The notes under the pieces were generated by a model. The model saw only the letters and a program-made list of their open reading frames with translations. It did not search any database and was not told where the DNA came from. From the NCBI GenBank assembly GCA_002384815.1, contig DGBN01000074.1, positions 33,577 through 97,576 on the forward strand: DNA of 64,000 nt, in the 5' to 3' direction. The DNA comes from Oxalobacteraceae bacterium UBA4003. Lineage in GTDB: Bacteria > Pseudomonadota > Gammaproteobacteria > Burkholderiales > Burkholderiaceae_D. This document shows positions 8,987 through 16,745 of the stretch, piece after piece; the first letter of the stretch is position 1, and each line of letters opens with the position of its first letter. The translations under genes were made by a program, and so were the position numbers.

Positions 8987-11263
8987 TCAAGGAGTGCGCA
9001 CTGCGTTTCCCCCGGCTTTTGCATGCGGTGGTGCAATATGAAGAATGCCTAGCACCACCTGCCATGCCACCGCACACGCTCCGACAATGAAAACGACATC
9101 GCCAAAAGTACGTACCCAGCGCAGGGTTTCAAGAAAATCCTGCTGCAGGAATGCTTCGCTGCGGGCGTACCACATGCCCTCACTGACGCTGGCCTGGAAC
9201 TGGAACAGGCCGACCGGAAGCAGGCTGGTTGTGATCATCAGAATCAGACCGGCATTCAGCCACCAGAAGCCGGTATGCATCAGGCGATGGTTGAATTGAA
9301 TCTCTGGCCGTATGTAGCGCAGTATCAGCAATACAAAACCAATGGACAGGAAGCCGTAAACGCCGAACAGCGCTGCATGAGAATGCACGGCAGTCGTGTT
9401 CAAACCTTGCAGGTAGAACAGCGCCACCGGTGTGTTGATCATGAAGCCGAAGATGCCGGCGCCGACCATGTTCCAGAAAGCGACGGCGATGAAGCACATC
9501 AGCGGCCATTCGATAGCTTTCATCCACGGGGCACGCTCCTTCAGACGCCAGTGTTCCCATGCCTCATACCCGAGCAGGATCAAAGGTACGACCTCCAGTG
9601 CGCTGAAGGCTGCACCCACTGCCATGACAGGCGTGGTGGTGCCGGAGAAATACATATGATGGAAGGTGCCAGGCACGCCGCCGACCATGAACAGGGAGGC
9701 GGATGCGAGACTGGCCGTGGTTGCCACGCGTTTGGATACCAGCCCCATGCTGGAGAAAATGAAAGCCAGTGCGGTGGTGGCAAAAACTTCAAAAATGCCT
9801 TCTACCCACAGATGCACGACCCACCAGCGCCAGTATTCCATGATGGTGATATGCGTGCGTTCGCCATAGAACAGGCCTGCTCCGTAGAACAGGCCGATGG
9901 CGATGGTCGAGGTGCACAGCAGAGCCAGCAGGTTTTTGTCGCCGCCCTGTTTGAAGGCCGGCAGCATGGCGCGCAGCATCAACCCGAGCCAGAACAGGAT
10001 GCCGACGAACAATGCCAGCTGCCACAGACGACCAAGGTCGAGATATTCGTAACCCTGATGTCCAAGCCAGAAATTCAGCTCAGCTGGCATGACGCCCTTG
10101 ATCGCGAGAAAGCTGCCGGCGAAAGAGCCGGCCACTACTACGAGCAAGGCGCAGAACAGAATGTCGACTCCGAGTTTCTGATATTTCGGATCGTGTCCGC
10201 CATTAATGACAGGCGCAAGGAATAGGCCGGCACTCAGGAAGGCAGTGGCAATCCAGAAAATAGCCGCTTGCAGATGCCAGGTGCGGGTGAGCGAATACGG
10301 GAACCATTGTGAAATATTCAGACCGTAGAAGTGCTGTCCTTCGATGGTGTAGTGCGCAGTCAAACCACCCAGTAATACCTGAAAGACAAACAGCGCCATC
10401 ACGATCAGCAGATATTTTCCCAGCGCCTTTTGCGATGGCGTCAGGCCGGCTTGCATCAGGGGATCGGCGCTTGGCGCTTGCGGATCGGGCGAATGCTTGC
10501 GCAGGAAAGACCAGCCCAGCACCAGAAAGCCGATGCCGGCAATCAGGATGATGATGCATGCCAGCGACCATAGGACGTTTTCAGGTGTAGGGTGATTGTC
10601 GATCAGCGGTTCCGGCGGCCAGTTGTTGGTATAGGTGGCGGTTGTGCCAGGACGGACGGTTGAGGCTGCCCATGCCGTCCAGAAAAAGAACTTGGTCAGA
10701 TCCTCGCGGCGACCTGCATCGGGGAGCGTGTTTTCCTTCATCGCGAAGTTGTCGCGCGATGCGCGCAATTCCGGCGCATCGCCGTACAGGCGATGATAGT
10801 AGTCAGCCGTGTGCGCCATCGCCTTTGCACGACGCTCGGAAACGGTGGCGACACCTGTTTCAGCATTGTATGTGTTGTGGCGGTATTCTGTTTTAAGTTG
10901 ATATTGCAACGCGGCCTGGAGTTCGCCGCTGAGTTGTGCATACGGCTGGTGATAGGTTTCCAGCGCGGCAAGTTCCAGCCAGGCCAGCAGTTCGCGATGC
11001 AGCCAGTCGGCAGTCCAGTCGGGTGCCTGGTAAGCGCCATGCCCCCAGATGGAGCCCAGTTGCATGCCGCCTGTGCTTTGCCATGCAGTCTGGCCGTCGA
11101 GGATATCCTCGCTGGTCATGAGAACATGGTTGGACGTGGTGGTGACTTGTGCAGGAATTGGCGGTGCCTGTTTGTATATTTCGACGCCGCTGATGCCGAG
11201 TATGGAAAACGTGACGGCCAGAATGACGATGAGTATCCACCACAGCTTGCGATATTCCCCCAT
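8987..11263 (-). CDS. norB: Quinol-dependent nitric oxide reductase, single-subunit NorB/NorZ type
   Basis: A 758-residue inner-membrane enzyme reducing two NO to N2O with electrons from quinol. The N-terminal extension (a NorC-like periplasmic domain without a haem c motif, about residues 35-220) is fused to the NorB haem-copper domain with about 12 helices. Expected metal-ligand histidines are seen in WHLQAAIFW, WWVVHLWVEGIFEVF, GTFHHMYFSG and AVHSHAALFG. The length is normal for qNor. A GGAG lies before the ATG (around 11270-11273). No other denitrification gene or NorR-type regulator gene is nearby, so the role is probably NO detoxification. Confidence 0.95.
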   Translation of the reverse strand: MGEYRKLWWILIVILAVTFSILGISGVEIYKQAPPIPAQVTTTSNHVLMTSEDILDGQTAWQSTGGMQLGSIWGHGAYQAPDWTADWLHRELLAWLELAALETYHQPYAQLSGELQAALQYQLKTEYRHNTYNAETGVATVSERRAKAMAHTADYYHRLYGDAPELRASRDNFAMKENTLPDAGRREDLTKFFFWTAWAASTVRPGTTATYTNNWPPEPLIDNHPTPENVLWSLACIIILIAGIGFLVLGWSFLRKHSPDPQAPSADPLMQAGLTPSQKALGKYLLIVMALFVFQVLLGGLTAHYTIEGQHFYGLNISQWFPYSLTRTWHLQAAIFWIATAFLSAGLFLAPVINGGHDPKYQKLGVDILFCALLVVVAGSFAGSFLAIKGVMPAELNFWLGHQGYEYLDLGRLWQLALFVGILFWLGLMLRAMLPAFKQGGDKNLLALLCTSTIAIGLFYGAGLFYGERTHITIMEYWRWWVVHLWVEGIFEVFATTALAFIFSSMGLVSKRVATTASLASASLFMVGGVPGTFHHMYFSGTTTPVMAVGAAFSALEVVPLILLGYEAWEHWRLKERAPWMKAIEWPLMCFIAVAFWNMVGAGIFGFMINTPVALFYLQGLNTTAVHSHAALFGVYGFLSIGFVLLILRYIRPEIQFNHRLMHTGFWWLNAGLILMITTSLLPVGLFQFQASVSEGMWYARSEAFLQQDFLETLRWVRTFGDVVFIVGACAVAWQVVLGILHIAPPHAKAGGNAVRTP

Positions 11264-11417
11264 TATGTCTCCTCAGCGCATTGTTGTGAAATTCAACTGG
11301 TACCGTGGTAACGATAACAGGCATTGCTGACTTTGCAAAAATTCTGTAGGCGTTGGTGTACAGACGAGTTGCGGCAGCGTCGCTATTCTTGATGTGTGAC
11401 TAGTGCCGCTGAAAGAT

Positions 11418-11612
11418 CTATTCTTCGATTGTGGTGAAACGCTGCACGGTTTTTCCATCGACCTCTATTACTTCGAAAAACACTTTTTCCGGCCGTGTCC
11501 AAAATGAACCGTCGGCTGCGGTATACACGATCATGACGGTTTCCGGATTCGATTCGAGTTTGGCAGCACAGACAAAATCGTAAATGCCACCTTTGTAATG
11601 TCTGAATTGCAT
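11418..11612 (-). CDS. DUF1653-family small protein
   Basis: A 64-residue protein matching the short DUF1653 pattern: HYKGGIYDFVCAAKLESNPE near the N-terminus and WTRPEKVFFEVIEVDGKTVQ at the end. An AAGGA precedes the ATG. Such proteins are small, SH3-like and of unknown function. It sits 154 bp upstream of the norB start on the same strand and is probably independently expressed. Confidence 0.8.
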   Translation of the reverse strand: MQFRHYKGGIYDFVCAAKLESNPETVMIVYTAADGSFWTRPEKVFFEVIEVDGKTVQRFTTIEE

Positions 11613-11643
11613 AACTTCTATCCTTGAAATTTAGGGTGAGAAT

Positions 11644-11925
11644 TTAATTCATTTTCACGATCCAGCTACCCACAACCAATACCAGACCGATATTGATAGG
11701 AATGTTGATTCCTTTCGTTGCGCGACCATAGGCTTTGAGTAGATTCATTACCGCAAAACCGCCCCACAAAAGCAGATTGCCGCCACCGCGCAGCCAGTCG
11801 GCCTGTTCGGTGCCAGTCAGTAATTGATGTGCACCTGCTACTGCCAGATATATGCACAGTGCGGCAAGAACCAGACGCGTGCTCTTCTTTTGCAGAATTT
11901 GTTCGAAAGATTGACCTGAAAACAT
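11644..11925 (-). CDS. Small hydrophobic membrane protein, unknown function
   Basis: A 93-residue protein with about three hydrophobic segments (LVLAALCIYLAVAGA, NLLLWGGFAVMNLL, NIGLVLVVGSWIV). The start ATG at 11925 is preferred over an upstream in-frame codon because it has a well-spaced TTGGAG ribosome-binding site. It lies 31 bp upstream of the DUF1653 gene on the same strand, so the two may be cotranscribed. No family recognised. Confidence 0.65.
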   Translation of the reverse strand: MFSGQSFEQILQKKSTRLVLAALCIYLAVAGAHQLLTGTEQADWLRGGGNLLLWGGFAVMNLLKAYGRATKGINIPINIGLVLVVGSWIVKMN

Positions 11926-12120
11926 AGATACTCCAATTTGATGTGCCGTTATTGTAAGTGAGTACGGTAGCGGCATGGAGTTAATGCTTGTGGATATCTG
12001 GGCCTTGTATGCTGCAAGGACTCGCTAACATCGCCGGCATAAAAAGCATGCGGAATTTATGTGAGCCGAGAGCAGTTTGAGTGATGCCTGGTGAATGGCG
12101 ATAATGCAAACGACCTGTAT

Positions 12121-13272
12121 TTACTTCGCCTTGTCTTGCTGTGCAGGCAATATACGCAACAACTGTCCGCGCGCCTCATCCGTTAAAACGTACAGCAATC
12201 CATCCGGTCCCTCGCGCACATCGCGTATGCGCTGTTCCACATTCTGCAGCAGGCGTTCTTCACGGAAGATCTTGCCATCCCTGAGTTCCAGCCGTGCCAG
12301 ATAACGGAATTTGAGCGAGCCGACAAACAGATTGCCTTGCCACGCCTTGCCGTATCTGTCGCTGTGCAGGAAACTCATGCCGGACGGCGCAATCGATGGC
12401 GTCCATTGATGCAGCGGCTGTTCCATGCCGGCTCTGGATGCCAGTCCTTCGCCGATCTTGCCGCCGCCATAATTCTCGCCATAAGTAATGACAGGCCAGC
12501 CGTAATTTTTTCCGGCTTGCGGCCGATTGATTTCATCGCCACCTTGCGGGCCATGTTCATGCGTCCATAGTTTTCCATCCGGGCCCAGCGTGGCGCCTTG
12601 CACATTGCGATGACCAATGCTCCAGATTTCCGCCAGTGCGTCGGGTTTGCCGACGAAGGGGTTATCTGCAGGCGCCGAACCGTCCTTGCGGATGCGTACA
12701 ATTTTCCCGTGATGGTTGTGCAGGGTTTGCGCATCCTGCATGCGACTGAAACGATCACCTAGCGTCAGGAACAGTGTGCCGTCGGTGTTCTCAACGATGC
12801 GGCAGCCGAAGTGTGCGCGACTGTTGAATTTCGGCTGCTGACTGAATAGCACTTTCACCTGTTCCAGTCGCGTGGCATCGTCGGACAAGCGTGCCGAGGC
12901 CAGCGCCGTCGAATTGCCGCTGCCGCCGGTTTTTGCATTGGCTGCTTCGCTATAGCAAAAATAAATGGTGCGATTGCTGAGGAATTTGCTGTCTGTGATT
13001 ACGTCGAGCAAGCCGCCCTGGCCGCCGATATTGATTTTTGGTAAGCCGGCGACAGGGGTGGAAACCGGAACGCCGGCCTGCACCACGCGCAGAGTACCTG
13101 CGCGCTCGCTGACCAGCATGCGCCGATGGTCGATGAAGGCCAGCGCCCACGGGTGATCCAGTCCCTGCGCAATAATTTCGGTACGCACTGCAGCGGCATC
13201 CTGCGCCGAGGCGGAAGAAATGATGATGTACAAGAGCGACATGGCAGCAGCCTTGAAGCAATGCTTGTGCAT
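12121..13272 (-). CDS. PQQ-dependent aldose sugar dehydrogenase-like protein
   Basis: A 383-residue secreted protein: signal peptide of about 23 residues (ending SSASAQ), then a six-bladed beta-propeller of the soluble glucose/sorbosone dehydrogenase family. Typical segments are GLDHPWALAFI, ADNPFVG, IWSIGHRNVQG and THEHGPQGGDEIN. E. coli YliI is the well-known relative and oxidises aldoses in the periplasm using PQQ. The start at 13272 gives the cleanest signal peptide. In-frame starts up to 13344 exist and no start has a strong Shine-Dalgarno. No PQQ biosynthesis genes lie nearby. Confidence 0.85.
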   Translation of the reverse strand: MHKHCFKAAAMSLLYIIISSASAQDAAAVRTEIIAQGLDHPWALAFIDHRRMLVSERAGTLRVVQAGVPVSTPVAGLPKINIGGQGGLLDVITDSKFLSNRTIYFCYSEAANAKTGGSGNSTALASARLSDDATRLEQVKVLFSQQPKFNSRAHFGCRIVENTDGTLFLTLGDRFSRMQDAQTLHNHHGKIVRIRKDGSAPADNPFVGKPDALAEIWSIGHRNVQGATLGPDGKLWTHEHGPQGGDEINRPQAGKNYGWPVITYGENYGGGKIGEGLASRAGMEQPLHQWTPSIAPSGMSFLHSDRYGKAWQGNLFVGSLKFRYLARLELRDGKIFREERLLQNVEQRIRDVREGPDGLLYVLTDEARGQLLRILPAQQDKAK

Positions 13273-13434
13273 AGGTGTGCCGCGAGTATGGAAAGAAAAA
13301 TGCATGATCCGGACAAGAAGGAAGAGCATGAAAAATCCGGCCACGCATTACCGTCCGTTGGCGCGGACAGTAATGCGCGGCATTAAAACGGCTGTTCGTT
13401 GCAGGCACCGTACGTCAGGCGCATACAAACGGGA

Positions 13435-13686
13435 TTAGCGTTGCGGCGAGCCGTTTGCCAGTTTCGTGATGCTGGTGATTGCGTAACCTTTGGCCTTGAT
13501 TTGTTCAATGGGAGCATCGATCGCAAAATCTGCCAGCTGCGTTGCGCCGTCCTCCATATCCACGCCACGATTTGTCAGCTCCCAATCCGTGTTGACTGCC
13601 TCTTCCGGAATCAGTTTGCCTTCAGGTACGGCCATGTAGGAAAAGTGACCGGCGTGCTCTGCTCTTCTATAAATATCAATGCGCAT
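13435..13686 (-). CDS. DUF6139-like small protein
   Basis: An 83-residue protein (MRIDIYRRAEHAGHFSYMAV, then PEGKLIPEEAVNTDWELTNR) resembling a short family found in Oxalobacteraceae and Burkholderiaceae. A good TAAGGA ribosome-binding site precedes the ATG. No signal peptide or membrane helix. Function unknown; the family assignment is from memory. Confidence 0.7.
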   Translation of the reverse strand: MRIDIYRRAEHAGHFSYMAVPEGKLIPEEAVNTDWELTNRGVDMEDGATQLADFAIDAPIEQIKAKGYAITSITKLANGSPQR

Positions 13687-14026
13687 GACGAATCCTTAGA
13701 AAAGTTGAGGAATGGCCTTTTGTGACTGTACATCGGAGGAATGGTTGCGTGAAGCCGCTGGACTGAACTTTGCAGGAATTACATGATTGGCTTGAATCTT
13801 GCCTTATCTGCAATTGCGGGCATGACATTGCGTATCTACGCGCAATGATCGGGCAATGTGACGAATTTCCGACATTTTGCACGCAGATCGGCACTTTATA
13901 TGACAAAAATGGTGCCTTTTTACAAAGAAACGTTACATCCAGGCAATGAATGACTTGCAACACAGTAGTGTTTTTATACATTCTAGAGGGAGTAATGCGG
14001 ACGACTCGAATCTGTGAGAGGTACTC
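13687..14026. other. Intergenic region between divergent small genes
   Basis: About 340 bp without a convincing gene. It must contain the promoters of the reverse-strand small gene (start 13686) and the forward-strand small gene (start 14027). A TATACA (13975-13980) could be a -10 element for the latter, but no good -35 lies at the right distance. Nothing else recognised. Confidence 0.5.
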
Positions 14027-14236
14027 ATGTTGAAATTTAATTTTTCAGTGAAGACGCGCGAAGGCCAAAAAATAGACAGCATCGTGATCGGTGGGATGGA
14101 TCGCGAAGATGCCGAACGAAAATTGCGGCAAATGTATCGTCATTGCGAAGTATTGCGTTGTGACATAAAAGGGCATGTACAACGCCCTGGTATCGCTCAT
14201 TCAGTTGACGATATTCTGTCTCTCATCTCGCGCTAA
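14027..14236 (+). CDS. Small hypothetical protein
   Basis: A 69-residue protein (MLKFNFSVKTREGQKIDSIV, then GGMDREDAERKLRQMYRHCE) with a beta-beta-alpha-beta look, preceded by a GAGAGG. Its last 36 bp overlap the 3' end of the convergent ParA-like gene. No family recognised. The start region and codon pattern support a real gene. Confidence 0.6.
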   Translation: MLKFNFSVKTREGQKIDSIVIGGMDREDAERKLRQMYRHCEVLRCDIKGHVQRPGIAHSVDDILSLISR

Positions 14237-15013
14237 GGCGGGGCCGCCGATAAAGCCTTCGGCCAGCAATTCATCGAGCAATGTTTCATAATCCTGTGCG
14301 CCACGACTGTTGGGCGCATGCTCGAATATTGTCTTGTTGTATGCAGGGCTTTCAGCCAGGCTGACATTTTCCGAGATACGTGTACGACAGACATCGGTGC
14401 CGAATCGTTCTTCCAGTACTTTCAGCACTTCCCACGCCATGCCGCGTCGGCCGTCGAAGCGCGTCAATAAATAGCGTCGATTGACGCGGCGCTTCAACAC
14501 CGGTTCCAATGCCTTCAAGGTCTTTTCAATCTGGATGGCGCCCTTTGCCGACAGGTGATCTGCCGATACCGGTACGATCAGGCAGTCGCAGGCAAAGATC
14601 GCGTTCAGCGACAGCACGCCTATCAATGGACAGCAATCGATCAGCACCGGCGTGTTCTCGTCGTTGAATTTCTCGCCGCGCAGATTGGCGTTGAGCATGT
14701 TGACGATATCGTAGCCTTTGCCAAACATGGTATCGATTTTCGATAATTCCATATGTGCGGGGATGATGCAGATACCGCTGGTAGGCGACACGCGCACCAG
14801 TTCGCGCAGTGTACGAGTGTGTTGAAACAGGCTGAGGATAGTATCGTTGCCGGACTTCGCCGTCACGCCGGTGACTGCACTCAAGTGCGCTTGCGGATCC
14901 AGATCAATGCCATAGGGTTGGCAACCGCGCTGCGCCAGTGCGGCGGCAAGATTCAGTGCAGTCGTGGTTTTACCCACGCCACCTTTTTGATTGAATACCG
15001 TGACTATCGTCAT
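14201..15013 (-). CDS. ParA-family ATPase (orphan)
   Basis: A 270-residue P-loop ATPase with deviant Walker A QKGGVGKTT (about residues 9-17), Walker A' region GIDLDPQAHLSAV and Walker B-like LIDCCPLIG. These proteins position DNA or protein cargo by ATP-driven patterning on the nucleoid. No ParB gene or parS-like cluster lies nearby, so this is an orphan rather than a segregation pair. Its 3' end overlaps the convergent 69-residue gene. Confidence 0.85.
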   Translation of the reverse strand: MTIVTVFNQKGGVGKTTTALNLAAALAQRGCQPYGIDLDPQAHLSAVTGVTAKSGNDTILSLFQHTRTLRELVRVSPTSGICIIPAHMELSKIDTMFGKGYDIVNMLNANLRGEKFNDENTPVLIDCCPLIGVLSLNAIFACDCLIVPVSADHLSAKGAIQIEKTLKALEPVLKRRVNRRYLLTRFDGRRGMAWEVLKVLEERFGTDVCRTRISENVSLAESPAYNKTIFEHAPNSRGAQDYETLLDELLAEGFIGGPALARDERQNIVN

Positions 15014-15206
15014 AAGGTTCCCGGATTCGATGCCTTCGCACCGCCGATATCTGTCTTGTTGGCACGATATCCGTTCGTCGTGACTTGACTTGTATGCCGC
15101 ACTGTTTGCGTATGGCGACGTGGAACAGGCGGCGGCATATAAAGTTTCATAATGGTAACACCATGATTTGCCGGAATTAATTTATCCCGTCGCATGTCCT
15201 GGCCTG

Positions 15207-16727
15207 TCAATGCGTGTGGCGTCTTTTCCCCAGCCAGATGCGCACACGGAAGTAGCCGATTACGATGCCGGTCAGACTGAGTGCGAGTCCACCCAGGCTC
15301 AGCAGGATCAGGACTGCATCGCGTAATGCTCCCGCTTGCAGCATTGGCGGCAAGTCCCAACTGTGCAGGAAGTTGAATAGCCAGCGTCCCATGCGCTGGG
15401 ACTTATCCTGACTGAGTTCCACATTGCCGGTAAATGGATCGAGATGCACCCAGGTTTCATTCGGTTCGTCGAAGCGAATTCTTAATGCAGGAAGGCGACG
15501 TTCAGCTGCGCCCATCATCGCTTCCTGCTGGCGACCATAGTAATACGTGTCGTATTGCGCAAGAACCTGATGCGATAGAACAGGTGCGGGCATTAAATGT
15601 AATGCGGCTTGCAGCAGATCGTTGTCGGCCCATTGTTCGATGGCCTTGAAGCCGGCTTTGTCCTGCACGATCAGGCGTGTGGCATTGGCGGCGTTGCGTG
15701 CCAGCAGGTACGGTTTGCCATCGAGAATGCGCCATTCGATTTCGTTTGCATGGAAGTGAGCATTTGTTAATAAGGCCAATGCTTGCGGTACTCCCAGTGC
15801 TAAATGGTGCGTCGCCGGATTGCCGCCGCGATAGGCAGAAATATCGGGACGATCACCTTTCGGATCGAAGATACCGAGCGGATTCATCGACATCAAACCG
15901 CTGAAAATCCAGGTAAAAATAATCGCGGCAAAAGTCAGTCCCATAATGTGGTGCCAATGCAGATAGGGTTCGCGATAAGGTGTACGCGCACCGGATTTAT
16001 AACGGCCATTGAAACGCCAGCGCCATACGCCGGCCAGCGTACCGGTAATTGCCGTGAGCGTGCCGGCTGCGGACAATACGATAACAAGCCAACTCCAGAC
16101 CGGATCGACCGAACGATCGCGGAACATATATAACCAGTGCAGCCATGCACCGACATAGTTCCACATCCGTTGTGCGCGTGGCGCATCCATCACGACTTGC
16201 CCGGTTGATGACGATAGATACAGCAGCGTATGTGCAGTATCGTCCATCTGTATTTTGTGCAAAGGACGATGCACATCCAGTGAGCGTGCATGCGTCCAGC
16301 GATCTTCGTGAATTTCCCCGACGTAATGTGCAGTGGTATCCGGTATGAACGCGCGCGCACCGGCTAATGCTGCTTGCATGCCGACCGGTGCGGCAAGTTT
16401 ACCGGTGCTTGCATCGACAACGACGTAATTCCCTTTCTTCTCACGCAGGCGGTAATAAGGGTGATTGCGTATGGAAGTCAGCACGATCTCATGCACGGCG
16501 GCGGGAGATGGGCTGAGCGCGAGTGCTGCATCGACCGGGATGCAACAGTTCTCGGATGCGAGCGCCGGGAGAGCTGCCAGTCTTTCCCACGGCGTGAGTT
16601 TGGGATAACCGACGAACAGCATGACGATGCCGCTGACAAACCACAATGCCATCAATATGCACGCGCCTACACCCGTCCAGCGGTGGATCAGGTAAGTCAG
16701 GCGTTTGGCGCGTGTGGCGATGGTCAT
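15207..16727 (-). CDS. PepSY-domain membrane protein of metal-uptake operon
   Basis: A 506-residue inner-membrane protein of the PepSY-associated TM helix family, with membrane segments at about residues 15-40, 200-230, 255-285 and 465-490 and PepSY-type soluble domains between them. Such proteins are commonly encoded beside TonB-dependent receptors and are thought to help reduce or transfer the metal. It starts 18 bp after the receptor stop on the same strand, so it is the last gene of the DUF2946-PCuAC-receptor operon. Confidence 0.85.
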   Translation of the reverse strand: MTIATRAKRLTYLIHRWTGVGACILMALWFVSGIVMLFVGYPKLTPWERLAALPALASENCCIPVDAALALSPSPAAVHEIVLTSIRNHPYYRLREKKGNYVVVDASTGKLAAPVGMQAALAGARAFIPDTTAHYVGEIHEDRWTHARSLDVHRPLHKIQMDDTAHTLLYLSSSTGQVVMDAPRAQRMWNYVGAWLHWLYMFRDRSVDPVWSWLVIVLSAAGTLTAITGTLAGVWRWRFNGRYKSGARTPYREPYLHWHHIMGLTFAAIIFTWIFSGLMSMNPLGIFDPKGDRPDISAYRGGNPATHHLALGVPQALALLTNAHFHANEIEWRILDGKPYLLARNAANATRLIVQDKAGFKAIEQWADNDLLQAALHLMPAPVLSHQVLAQYDTYYYGRQQEAMMGAAERRLPALRIRFDEPNETWVHLDPFTGNVELSQDKSQRMGRWLFNFLHSWDLPPMLQAGALRDAVLILLSLGGLALSLTGIVIGYFRVRIWLGKRRHTH

Positions 16728-16745
16728 GATATCAAGCGACTAGAT

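Noticed and set aside
9275..10225. Forward-strand frame of 316 codons inside norB
   Set aside because: It is antisense to highly conserved NorB helices and shows no protein-like pattern.
11264..11417. FNR, NsrR or NorR binding site before norB
   Set aside because: No sequence close to these consensus motifs was found. A GGTACC-containing stretch lacks the required spacing and there is no sigma-54 promoter.
13676..13981. Reverse-strand 101-codon frame in the intergenic gap
   Set aside because: Cys/Ser-rich random-looking product overlapping the start of the downstream gene's leader; no ribosome-binding site.
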